A stretch of DNA of 22,122 bases from Methanosphaera sp. SHI613 (GTDB taxonomy: Archaea; Methanobacteriota; Methanobacteria; Methanobacteriales; Methanobacteriaceae). This document shows positions 14,973 through 22,122 of this stretch, one piece after another. Position numbers and translations under genes: made by a program. A model generated the notes under the pieces. The model worked only from the letters and a program-made list of their open reading frames with translations. It was not told the origin of the DNA and did no database searches. Numbering within the stretch: position 1 is the stretch's first letter; the number at the start of each line of letters is the position of its first letter. The stretch spans positions 1 through 22,122 of the forward strand of contig MVJJ01000065.1 in assembly GCA_003266145.1 (NCBI GenBank). The letters run 5' to 3'.

Positions 14973-15998
14973 ATGTATACAAAAGAAGAACTTATCCGAG
15001 AAGTTATGCAGATAAGACGTGAAATTGGCCATGAGGACGTAATACCTGAAATCAAGGAAATTCACTACGAAAATGATGAACTTACAATCATTACTCCAGA
15101 TAGGCCTGAAAAATCAATCATAATAGGAAAAGGTGGTTGGGTAGTGGGCAAGCTGCGTGAAAAACTTAAAATAGACCAGATACATATAGTTGCCTACACC
15201 GACTTGATACTTAAGGAATATCAGATGAGCTTATCCATAAGACACGTGGAAAGGTTACTTGAGGAAAATAGAATACCATCCGAATACATCACGGTATTTG
15301 AAAATATCCTCAAGTTGCTCAAATTGAAGCACAAATTCATCTACAATAAGTCAATAATAGAAAGACATATAGATGAGAACATAAACAATCAACCAATTCC
15401 TGAGGCGAAATGTTTAATAGCATTATCCGGTGGAGCAGACAGTAGTTTTTCTACGATACTTGCCAAATCATTATCCTTCAATGTAAAATGCGCAAGTGTA
15501 TTTGCAGGTACGATTATACTTCCAAGCAAATTCCAGAGAAACATCAACAACCTATGCAAAAAACTGGACATAGAACATGAATATTTGGAAACCGACATGA
15601 ATGACGTTATCCGGGAAGCATTGGAAGGAAATATTCATCCATGCGGAAAGTGTTCCTCACATACCGAAAGCGTCATCAATAAAAAGCTTGAAGAGGATGA
15701 TATTAAGGTTGTAATCTATGGTGACCTGTTGTCTACAGGTTCAAGATCAATAATAATAAAAGACAACATCATCAGAATAAACCTGCCTGCATTATTCAGA
15801 ATGGAAAAAACAGAAATAAAGAATATCAACAAGAAGTTCGATGTTGAAAAAATAAAAGGATATGGTTGTCCATTAATAGTTCAAGTACATGAAAAGTATC
15901 CTCACTACAGGCAATATTCGATACAACGAGTATTGAGAGAAACACGCTCAGGTATATTGGAGCCTGGTGAGGCACTTGAATTAATCAGAACTATTTAA
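14973..15998 (+). CDS. KH-domain plus PP-loop ATPase, possible RNA thiolation enzyme
   Basis: A 341-aa soluble protein with two parts. Residues ~30-90 contain IIIGKGGWVVGKL (GKGG at 52-55), the GxxG nucleic-acid contact of a KH-like fold. From ~145 a PP-loop ATP-pyrophosphatase domain begins with ALSGGADSS (SGGADS, 152-157), the motif that adenylates substrates. CGKC (C224, C227) and GYGCP (C299) add a CxxC plus distant Cys pattern. In TtcA and Ncs6/NcsA-type tRNA thiolases such a three-Cys set holds a 4Fe-4S cluster. Known: PP-loop enzymes include tRNA 2-thiolases, GMP synthase and LarE. Inferred: this one modifies RNA. The ATG at 14973 has AAGGAG five nt upstream. It follows the GT-C pair by 45 nt and its 3' end overlaps the convergent 45-aa gene by 8 nt. 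Confidence 0.85.
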   Translation: MYTKEELIREVMQIRREIGHEDVIPEIKEIHYENDELTIITPDRPEKSIIIGKGGWVVGKLREKLKIDQIHIVAYTDLILKEYQMSLSIRHVERLLEENRIPSEYITVFENILKLLKLKHKFIYNKSIIERHIDENINNQPIPEAKCLIALSGGADSSFSTILAKSLSFNVKCASVFAGTIILPSKFQRNINNLCKKLDIEHEYLETDMNDVIREALEGNIHPCGKCSSHTESVINKKLEEDDIKVVIYGDLLSTGSRSIIIKDNIIRINLPALFRMEKTEIKNINKKFDVEKIKGYGCPLIVQVHEKYPHYRQYSIQRVLRETRSGILEPGEALELIRTI

Positions 15999-16128
15999 TT
16001 ATCTGAAGTACACCATATACTATTAGAAATATTGCTATTACGTAAGCTACCAAATTAGGATAAACAAGAATCAATAAACCTCCAATAATAGCAGCTACAT
16101 TTAATAATTCATTTGTACTGTCTGACAT
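15991..16128 (-). CDS. 45-aa single-pass membrane protein, DUF3096-like
   Basis: A small gene too short for most ORF cut-offs. The ATG at 16126-16128 opens 45 codons to TAG at 15991-15993. After a short polar start MSDSTNELLN the protein has a hydrophobic run with AAIIGGLLILVYPNLVAYVI, then IFLIVYGVLQIIK. The pattern GGLLILVYPNLVAY...LIVYGVLQII matches what I recall of small DUF3096-type archaeal membrane proteins (two short helices around a Pro). Function unknown. It has no Shine-Dalgarno sequence; a TATA-like TTTTAAATATT on the minus strand at 16153-16163 lies about 25-35 nt upstream, so the mRNA would be leaderless. Its end overlaps the PP-loop gene tail by 8 nt on the other strand. Confidence 0.72.
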   Translation of the reverse strand: MSDSTNELLNVAAIIGGLLILVYPNLVAYVIAIFLIVYGVLQIIK

Positions 16129-16152
16129 AATAATACTATATATAATAATCAG

Positions 16153-16163
16153 AATATTTAAAA
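16153..16163 (-). promoter_or_regulatory. Putative TATA box of the 45-aa protein gene
   Basis: On the minus strand this reads TTTTAAATATT, centred about 30 nt before the ATG at 16128, as expected for a leaderless transcript. Confidence 0.4.
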
Positions 16164-16174
16164 GTGATGATTTG

Positions 16175-16198
16175 AATGATATTCATGAACATATCATT
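16175..16198. repeat. 8-bp inverted repeat between argH and the small membrane protein gene
   Basis: AATGATAT (16175-16182) and ATATCATT (16191-16198) are perfect complements around an 8-nt loop. It lies downstream of argH and just upstream of the small gene's promoter, so it could be part of a terminator or an operator. It also overlaps a weak box C/D RNA candidate described under findings. Confidence 0.45.
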
Positions 16199-16215
16199 AA
16201 ATAAAATGACCTGAA

Positions 16216-16242
16216 AAATAAAAATATTTAAAAAAAAGATGT
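16216..16242 (-). terminator. Poly-T terminator of argH
   Basis: Read on the minus strand, directly after the argH stop, this holds T8, T5 and T5 runs interrupted by A residues, the usual archaeal terminator type. Confidence 0.5.
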
Positions 16243-16253
16243 GAATGAAGGGA

Positions 16254-17651
16254 TTACTCATTCAAAAATTCTTCCATTATATCAATGGATTCCTGAACTG
16301 CACTAGGAGCACATCCACCCTTTACAGTTCTACTTTTTACATTTTTAATAGGATTTAGTGCCTGTGATACCAATTCTTCTCCCAAGTTAATAGGACTGCC
16401 CGTTACAAGTTCTGATATTTTATTTACATACTCATCATCAATGTCCTCTGTTGTCAGCCCATCATTTATGGCCTCCGATACTATTCTTCCTACTATTTTA
16501 TGTGCCGTTCTGAAAGGAAGATTCTTATGACGAACCATGACGTCGGCCAATTCGGTAGCCGTTGCAAAGTTTGCACCTGCTAAGTATTCCGTTCTCTGCT
16601 TATTTATTGTTAACGTGCTAATCATACCGTGCATGATTGATAATATATCATTGGTATTGTTGATGGCATTCCATATATGAGGAGATACCTCCTGTAAATC
16701 CCTATTGTAACTATGAGGTATTCCCTTTAACATGGAAAGAACTGTCATTAACTCACCATATGCTATGGTACTTTTTCCACGTGCCAACTCGGCTATGTCA
16801 GGATTTTTCTTTTGTGGCATTATTGAGGAGGTGGATGAATACTGATTTGAGCATTCAACCATTCTAAATTCGTAGCTGCTCCAGATTACTATTTCATCAG
16901 CCATCTTTCCGAGTGTCGTTGAAAGCATCGCATAGTCGAATATCGTCTCTGCAGCAAAGTCCCTACTGCTTACAGCATCTATTGAGTTATCCATTACCTG
17001 GCTGAATCCCAATAGCTGTGCAGTTCTGTTTCTATTGATTGGAAAACCTGTAGTGGTTAATGCCGCACTACCAAGTGGTGACATGTCTACACGTTTATAC
17101 GTATCCTGGAATCGTTCACAGTCTCTTCTTAGTTCATTTGCATATGCCATCAAGTGATGTGCAAAGGTGTTAGGCTGTGCATGCTGTAGGTGAGTATATG
17201 CGATAAATAGTGTGTCAAGATTTTCTTTTGCCATTTCAACTATTGTAGTGATGAATTCTTTTATACCGAGTATTGTGTTTTCCATTTCTTCCTTGAGTGC
17301 TATTCTTACATCGGTACATACCTGGTCATTTCTGCTTTTGGCTGTGTGCATAAAACCTGCTTCTGAGCCTATTTCTTTTGTAATGTAATCCTCCAATGCC
17401 ATGTGTATGTCTTCAAATGAAGGATCCATATTTAATGCTTCTATTCCTTCTGATTCAAGTTTGTCAAGTGCGGCCAATATTTTCTTTGCGGATTCTTCGG
17501 GGATTATACCCTCTTCCATAAGCATTGTTGTATGTGCCCTGTTACATTTTATATCCGCATTGAATAGTATTCTGTCAAATTCTATTGATGATGAAAATTT
17601 AGCAGCATCATCAGTCATCTGACCATCAAAACGTCCTGCTCTAAGATCCAT
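16254..17651 (-). CDS. argH: Argininosuccinate lyase
   Basis: A 465-aa enzyme of the fumarase/aspartase superfamily that cleaves argininosuccinate to arginine and fumarate, the last step of arginine synthesis. The length is normal. Conserved blocks are present: TAKSRNDQ (103-110), THLQHAQP (153-160, with the active-site His), and the signature SSIMPQKKNPD (275-285) with the flexible-loop catalytic Ser. The N-terminus LRAGRFDG is typical for the family. The ATG at 17651 is preceded by AAAGGACTGAT, a good ribosome binding site. The gene stands alone: no other arginine gene is adjacent, the upstream side is a 370-nt AT-rich spacer, and a poly-T terminator follows. Confidence 0.97.
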   Translation of the reverse strand: MDLRAGRFDGQMTDDAAKFSSSIEFDRILFNADIKCNRAHTTMLMEEGIIPEESAKKILAALDKLESEGIEALNMDPSFEDIHMALEDYITKEIGSEAGFMHTAKSRNDQVCTDVRIALKEEMENTILGIKEFITTIVEMAKENLDTLFIAYTHLQHAQPNTFAHHLMAYANELRRDCERFQDTYKRVDMSPLGSAALTTTGFPINRNRTAQLLGFSQVMDNSIDAVSSRDFAAETIFDYAMLSTTLGKMADEIVIWSSYEFRMVECSNQYSSTSSIMPQKKNPDIAELARGKSTIAYGELMTVLSMLKGIPHSYNRDLQEVSPHIWNAINNTNDILSIMHGMISTLTINKQRTEYLAGANFATATELADVMVRHKNLPFRTAHKIVGRIVSEAINDGLTTEDIDDEYVNKISELVTGSPINLGEELVSQALNPIKNVKSRTVKGGCAPSAVQESIDIMEEFLNE

Positions 17652-18021
17652 TATATCAGTCCTTTTTTTTATTTAAAATTGTTAACTTTATTTTTATTTT
17701 AATCTATTGGTTATTCTGTTATGTTAATCTTATATTTATCTTTCCCATCTAATGAAATTAACTAATGGTCAGAACTTACTTCATCTGATATTGGCATTAG
17801 AATAATTGTTAGAAATGGATATTAGTTTTGGTTAATGAAGTTTTTGTAAATGCAATTATTGACAATCATTATTATCATGAAAAAATTGTTTTTGATTATA
17901 TTATAAAATGAGGATTAATTATATCATGTCTAAAACTAGCTAAAAATTGGATTTTTTGAGAAAATTTAATTAATTTTTTAAAAAAAAATAAAAAGGAAAA
18001 AAATAAAGTGTGATTTTATTT
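17652..18021. other. AT-rich spacer with argH promoter and adhesin gene terminator
   Basis: A 370-nt space between two minus-strand genes. Near 18021 the minus strand has long T runs (see terminator). Near argH, TATA-like sequences on the minus strand occur around 17730-17740 (AAATATAAG) and 17671-17681, and I cannot choose between them. The middle (17750-17950) holds no ORF, RNA gene or strong repeat that I can recognise. Confidence 0.5.
17975..18009 (-). terminator. Poly-T terminator of the adhesin-like gene
   Basis: Just after the stop codon the minus strand carries several T runs of five to nine residues in about 35 nt, a strong archaeal-type terminator without a clear hairpin. Confidence 0.55.
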
Positions 18022-21000
18022 TTAAACTTTTATGTTCTGTTTTGTAGTGTATCTACATGAGTTATATGCATATCTTGCACCAGTTACTATTTCGATGGAT
18101 GAAATAGTCTTGTTGTACAATTTACTTGGTACATCTACAGATATATCAACTATACCATTCTCGATAGCGAAGTATTGTGTGTTTCCATCGGCTTTCTTGA
18201 ATGTTTCACCATTTATTTTTATACATGCAGTATTTGTACCTACTGTTGTATGGTTGGATGGATCTAGGAGTTTTCCTTTAATTGATAGTTTTCTGTTTTG
18301 TACTGTTTCTGTCACGTTGAAGTGTATATCCACAGGAGTTATTGTGAGATTTGTACTATTTTCAGCGCGATAGAAGTCTTTGTATGCATATACCGCAGTT
18401 ATGTTGTAATCTCTTGCTTTCATTCCATCAGGTACTGTGTAGTTGTATACAGCTTGACCGTTTACAACGTTTACCTGTACTGATTTTCCGTTAGCATCTT
18501 TTAATGTTTGACCATTAAGTTTGAAGATTACGACACCGTTTTTAAGTTTTGCGTTTGTAGAGTTATCCATTACGTTAGCAATGAACTTAACTGTTTTATC
18601 CATGCAGCTTGTGCTTGGACTTAGAGTTAATACGACTTTTGCAGTTCTGTAATTCATGGTCAACGTATTTGGTCCTCCACGGCTTGACTCATAAATTCTG
18701 TTGGTTCCACCATATGTAGCGGTAATGTTATATTTGCTTCCTCTCCAACTTAATGGAACAGTGAATTTAACTTTAGCAACACCATTTACTACTTTAGCAT
18801 ATACTGGGTTTCCATTAGCATCTTTTATGGTTACACCGTTGAGTTTTATGACTAATTGACCTTCAGTTACAGCATGTTTGTTTTCATCTGTTACTTTTGC
18901 AACAAATTCAACTGTATCTCCTATTACAGCAGTCATATCACTTAATTCAACCTTGGTTTCAAGTTTAAGGATTTCTACAGTTGTGTTATCTGTATCCTTA
19001 TTGAATTTTGGACTTCCAAGATATCTTGCCTCTACTGGATATACTCCATTCTGTTTGTTGGAGTAGTTCTTGAGTATGGTTCCGTTTGTTAGTTTGACTG
19101 TACCGATATCCGTACCGTTTACGAATAGTTGTACGTCTCCCTCTTTGACTAGGTTACCATATGCATCTTTTACAGTAGCGTTTATGAGATATGTCTTGTT
19201 GATTTTTACAGGACTTATTGGTTGAATTGTTATTGTTACATTGTTTTTGACTGCATCAATCGTTATTGCTTTGGTCACTGGGTTGAATGTTCCATCACCA
19301 GGGTATGATACGTTGAGTTTTGTTTTTCCAGCTGGAACGTCAACCGGAATTACGGCATTACCGTTCTTATCGGTTTTTGCCGTTACATTTGTACCATTTG
19401 GTAATGTCACTGTTATCGGAGCGTTTGCAATTGGTTTACCAGTTACTGGATCTGTAAGGGTAACGTTTACAGTAGTATTTCCTACAGAGTTATTTTTAAC
19501 TCCTGCCTGCATGTCGGATTTACGTCCTACTACATCAACATTCTTGATTGCTGCTGATGAATTGGTGTAGTTTTTATTTCCTCCATAGTCAAGCGTTATG
19601 TTATATTTACCTGTTTGGTTAATATTAGCTGTAATTGTTGCTACTCCATCTTTTACTGTTCCTTTTCCTACTACTTTTCCATCTACAACTGCATTTACAG
19701 GTCCATCTGGGATAGGTTCACCTGTTGTTTTATCGGTAACATTTGCTGTGATTGTTACGTTTCCAGCTGTTTTGTTTGTTACTTTAGCTGTTGTTTTGGA
19801 TGGACGTTTAGCTACGTCTACTGGAATAGTCGTTTTTGTACCGTTGTATGTATCATCACCAGGATAGGTTACTGTAATGTTTTGTTTTCCTACAGGTAAG
19901 TCTACAGGCACTACGGCTTGTCCATTTTCGTCAGTAGTTACTGGTATTTGTGTACCGTTTGGTAATGTTACGATTACTGGTGCATCTGGAATTGGTTCTC
20001 CAGTTGTTGGATCAGTTACTGTTACGTTAACTGTTGTGTTTCCAAGAGTACTGTTTACAGGTTTGACTGTTACATTTGATTTACGTCCTACAACTTTGGT
20101 TGCTACAGGTGTAGCTTCACTTTCAGTGTAATTGTCATTACCTCTGTATTTAGCTGTTAGGTTGTACTCTCCTATTTCATCAATTCCTGTTACGATTGAA
20201 ACTGTGTTTGTACCGTTTAATACTCCGTTTCCAATAATCTTTTCATTGCCGTATTTGTCTATTGCTACTATGTCCACAGGACCTGAGGTTACTGGTTTTC
20301 CAGTTTCCTTATCTGTTACAGTTGCTTTAACTGTTACGTTTCCTGCAGTGTTGTTTGTTACTTTAGCTGTTGTTTTTGTTGGACGTGGTTTTACATCAAC
20401 TTTTTGTGTTGTGTTAGTTGCGTTGTATGTGTCATCTCCTGGGTATACTACGGTTAATTCTTCAGGTCCGACAGGTACGTTTACAGGTATGTTTACGTTA
20501 CCGTTCTTGTCTGTCTTACCTTCTCCTACTTTTGTACCATTTTCATCATAGATTTCAACTGGTGCATTTGCTATAGGTTCACCGGTAGCATCATCAGTTA
20601 ATGTTACTCCGACAACTGTTTTGTTTACAGTATCGTTTACAACACTAGCGTTTATGGAAGCTGTTCTTCCCACGATTACAACCGGCTGTTCGGTTGAGTT
20701 GCTTGGTAGGTATTTGTCTGTTCCATTGTATTGTGCTGTGAGGTTGTATTTACCGTCCTTGTTTATGTTTGTAGGTATTGTAGCTATTCCATCATGTACT
20801 TCAGCTTCTCCGACTACTTGTGGTTTACCATCTTCACCGGTAGCTACTATTTTTACAATACCTTCAGGTACTTTGTCACCATTTACGTCAAGTACTTCTG
20901 CTTTAACAGTTACGTTTCCTGCTGTGTCATTTACGACTTCAAGTGTGGTGGTTGTAGGAAGTTTTGTTACGCTTACATCATTTACTGTGGTTTCGTTTCC

Positions 21001-22122
21001 ATTGAATACTTCATTTCCATCATATTTGATGTTTAATGTGTAGTTTCCAACTTCATCGAGGTCCAGTTTGATGCCTTTGGCAACACCATTTTCTACTTTG
21101 CCTTCTCCAACTTTTACGTCGTCGACAAATACTTCAACTGTACCGTTTAGTACTGTCGCATCGGTATCAACTCCATCAACTTTTACGTCGACTGTGACAT
21201 TTGTTAGTGTAGCGTTAGCTACTGTAGCTGTTACTGTCGTGTTGAGTTTAGCTACTTCGAATGCCGTTGAGTTTATGGATGATTCGAGATATCCATATGT
21301 TAGGTTTTCTGGTACATAACCTGATACTGTCACGTTTTTACCAATTGTTGTATTGGTGTAATCGTATATTCCAGCACCTTCGTTTACAGGTACTTCTACA
21401 AGGTCTCCATCAACAATGATGATTGCAGTACCGTTTACAGGATTTCCTAATTCATCAGTTACATTTAATTTGATATGGCTTGTACCATTGATTGTTACGT
21501 TTTCTGAGGTTATGTTTAGGAATGTTGGCATAGCTCTTACTGCTGTGAATAATGTAGCATTATCTGCATCGTTGAATACTTCTGATCCAGGATATTCTGC
21601 AGTGATTAATACTTCACTTGTAGTTAATGGGGTGTATGGTATTGTTACTTGACCATTTTCATCCGTGATTAACTCTTCACGTGCAATTTCTTTGCCTCTT
21701 TGTGTTACGGTTACTGTTACTTTTTCACCTGCTGGTAATGGTGACTCGGTAGTTTCATTGTAAACTGTTACGTTTGCATATGTTGGCCTGTGTGCCTGTT
21801 GATCAGGTTCCGGTGTGATGACTATGAACGTGTCCTTCTTAGCTACTTCGAAAGTGTCTTCATCAGCTTCTGATTCTGAGTATCCTCTTTCAGGATCAGG
21901 TTGTACGACAGCTGTTACTGTTACGTTTTTACCGACTGTGGTGTTGTCGTATGGATATGATGCAATACCATCTTCATCAGTAGTTACATTTACTTCTACG
22001 ACGTTTCCGTCTTCATCGGTAAATGTTAAGGTTACGTTTATGCCACTGACTGGATTACCTTCATCATCAGTTACAACTACTTCTATAGGTGTTGTACCAC
22101 CGATTGTTGTATCGTCTACAGG
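18022..22122 (-). CDS. Giant adhesin-like surface protein with Ig-like repeats (5'-partial)
   Basis: The frame is open from the window end to the stop at 18022: 1366 residues are visible and the true start lies beyond 22122; the Met at 21531 is internal. The protein is a chain of ~90-residue beta-rich Ig-like domains of the type found in methanogen adhesin-like proteins. In the middle an alternating A-B pair of domains (~192 aa) occurs three times (20961-20383, 20382-19804, 19803-19243), with landmarks TAGNVT, GKYN(I/L)T and VVGR in A, and TDPxTGEPI, LPNGT and YPGDDTYN in B. The C-terminal ~310 residues are three different domains (KLNGVTIKDANGNPV, KLNGQTLKDANGKS, KINGETFKKADGNT). By hand count about 74 N-x-S/T sequons occur. 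Only three Cys are seen, all in the last two domains. No C-terminal membrane segment or LPxTG-like tail, so export signal and anchor must lie upstream. Role in attachment is inferred. Confidence 0.9.
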   Translation of the reverse strand, partial: PVDDTTIGGTTPIEVVVTDDEGNPVSGINVTLTFTDEDGNVVEVNVTTDEDGIASYPYDNTTVGKNVTVTAVVQPDPERGYSESEADEDTFEVAKKDTFIVITPEPDQQAHRPTYANVTVYNETTESPLPAGEKVTVTVTQRGKEIAREELITDENGQVTIPYTPLTTSEVLITAEYPGSEVFNDADNATLFTAVRAMPTFLNITSENVTINGTSHIKLNVTDELGNPVNGTAIIIVDGDLVEVPVNEGAGIYDYTNTTIGKNVTVSGYVPENLTYGYLESSINSTAFEVAKLNTTVTATVANATLTNVTVDVKVDGVDTDATVLNGTVEVFVDDVKVGEGKVENGVAKGIKLDLDEVGNYTLNIKYDGNEVFNGNETTVNDVSVTKLPTTTTLEVVNDTAGNVTVKAEVLDVNGDKVPEGIVKIVATGEDGKPQVVGEAEVHDGIATIPTNINKDGKYNLTAQYNGTDKYLPSNSTEQPVVIVGRTASINASVVNDTVNKTVVGVTLTDDATGEPIANAPVEIYDENGTKVGEGKTDKNGNVNIPVNVPVGPEELTVVYPGDDTYNATNTTQKVDVKPRPTKTTAKVTNNTAGNVTVKATVTDKETGKPVTSGPVDIVAIDKYGNEKIIGNGVLNGTNTVSIVTGIDEIGEYNLTAKYRGNDNYTESEATPVATKVVGRKSNVTVKPVNSTLGNTTVNVTVTDPTTGEPIPDAPVIVTLPNGTQIPVTTDENGQAVVPVDLPVGKQNITVTYPGDDTYNGTKTTIPVDVAKRPSKTTAKVTNKTAGNVTITANVTDKTTGEPIPDGPVNAVVDGKVVGKGTVKDGVATITANINQTGKYNITLDYGGNKNYTNSSAAIKNVDVVGRKSDMQAGVKNNSVGNTTVNVTLTDPVTGKPIANAPITVTLPNGTNVTAKTDKNGNAVIPVDVPAGKTKLNVSYPGDGTFNPVTKAITIDAVKNNVTITIQPISPVKINKTYLINATVKDAYGNLVKEGDVQLFVNGTDIGTVKLTNGTILKNYSNKQNGVYPVEARYLGSPKFNKDTDNTTVEILKLETKVELSDMTAVIGDTVEFVAKVTDENKHAVTEGQLVIKLNGVTIKDANGNPVYAKVVNGVAKVKFTVPLSWRGSKYNITATYGGTNRIYESSRGGPNTLTMNYRTAKVVLTLSPSTSCMDKTVKFIANVMDNSTNAKLKNGVVIFKLNGQTLKDANGKSVQVNVVNGQAVYNYTVPDGMKARDYNITAVYAYKDFYRAENSTNLTITPVDIHFNVTETVQNRKLSIKGKLLDPSNHTTVGTNTACIKINGETFKKADGNTQYFAIENGIVDISVDVPSKLYNKTISSIEIVTGARYAYNSCRYTTKQNIKV
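19243..20961 (-). repeat. Three tandem ~578-nt supramodules inside the adhesin gene
   Basis: Module starts PTTTTLEV, PTKTTAKV and PSKTTAKV are spaced 192 and 193 residues apart. Parts are nearly identical at DNA level: on the plus strand the stretch beginning TTGTTTGTTACTTTAGCTG is found unchanged near 19771 and near 20352. This indicates recent duplication and a site prone to recombination. Confidence 0.8.

Noticed and set aside
18032..21652. Several 60-140 codon plus-strand frames antisense to the adhesin gene
   Set aside because: Their Val/Thr/Ser/Phe or Cys/Tyr-rich sequences mirror the repeated codons of the sense gene and repeat with the same period.
18022..22122. CRISPR array, considered because of regular repeats
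   Set aside because: Repeats are ~578 nt, lie in one open frame and encode Ig-like domains; no short repeat-spacer pattern is present.

Overview
The window looks like a piece of a very AT-rich methanogen chromosome, most likely Methanobacteriaceae and probably close to Methanosphaera or Methanobrevibacter. The evidence is an archaeal histone, the archaeal/eukaryotic ribosome-recycling ATPase ABCE1, an archaeal-type FtsY, TATA-box-like promoters, poly-T terminators, GGAG/GGTG ribosome binding sites with several TTG starts, and a giant Asn/Thr-rich adhesin-like protein. The genus is an inference from style and composition, not from a database match.

Layout. 1-1071 (+) is the 3' part of a membrane metallophosphoesterase. 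1163-2890 (+) is ftsY with an unusually long acidic N-terminus carrying repeated Phe/Arg motifs. A convergent gap with strong inverted repeats (2891-3217) separates it from a minus-strand pair: a DUF368 polytopic membrane protein (4765-3905) and a SAM methyltransferase (3895-3218). Divergent to these, a plus-strand pair encodes a dCTP deaminase/dUTPase-fold protein (4902-5378) and an overlapping acetolactate-synthase-like ThDP enzyme (5368-6957). Next, on the minus strand, come ABCE1 (10030-8252) and a radical SAM/SPASM enzyme (8189-7020). A 746-nt gene-poor, repeat-containing stretch precedes the histone gene (10777-10986, +).

The second half starts with a possible broken small ORF (11173-11428), then two overlapping paralogous multi-pass GT-C-type glycosyltransferase-like proteins (11465-13291, 13278-14927). 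A KH + PP-loop ATPase (14973-15998) follows closely. A 45-codon single-span membrane protein gene (16128-15991, -) is tucked between it and argH (17651-16254, -). The window ends inside a surface protein gene (minus strand, 18022 to beyond 22122) built from Ig-like repeats and carrying roughly 70 N-glycosylation sequons.

How the genes may work together: most are housekeeping (protein targeting, ribosome recycling, arginine synthesis, nucleotide hygiene, chromatin). A cell-surface theme links the GT-C pair, the sequon-rich adhesin and the DUF368 protein (a family now associated with polyprenyl-phosphate lipid recycling), but that link is inference. The best candidates for under-described biology are the KH/PP-loop protein with a three-cysteine pattern, the tandem GT-C pair, the repeated N-terminal motif of FtsY, the radical SAM enzyme with no visible substrate peptide, and the overlooked 45-aa membrane protein.
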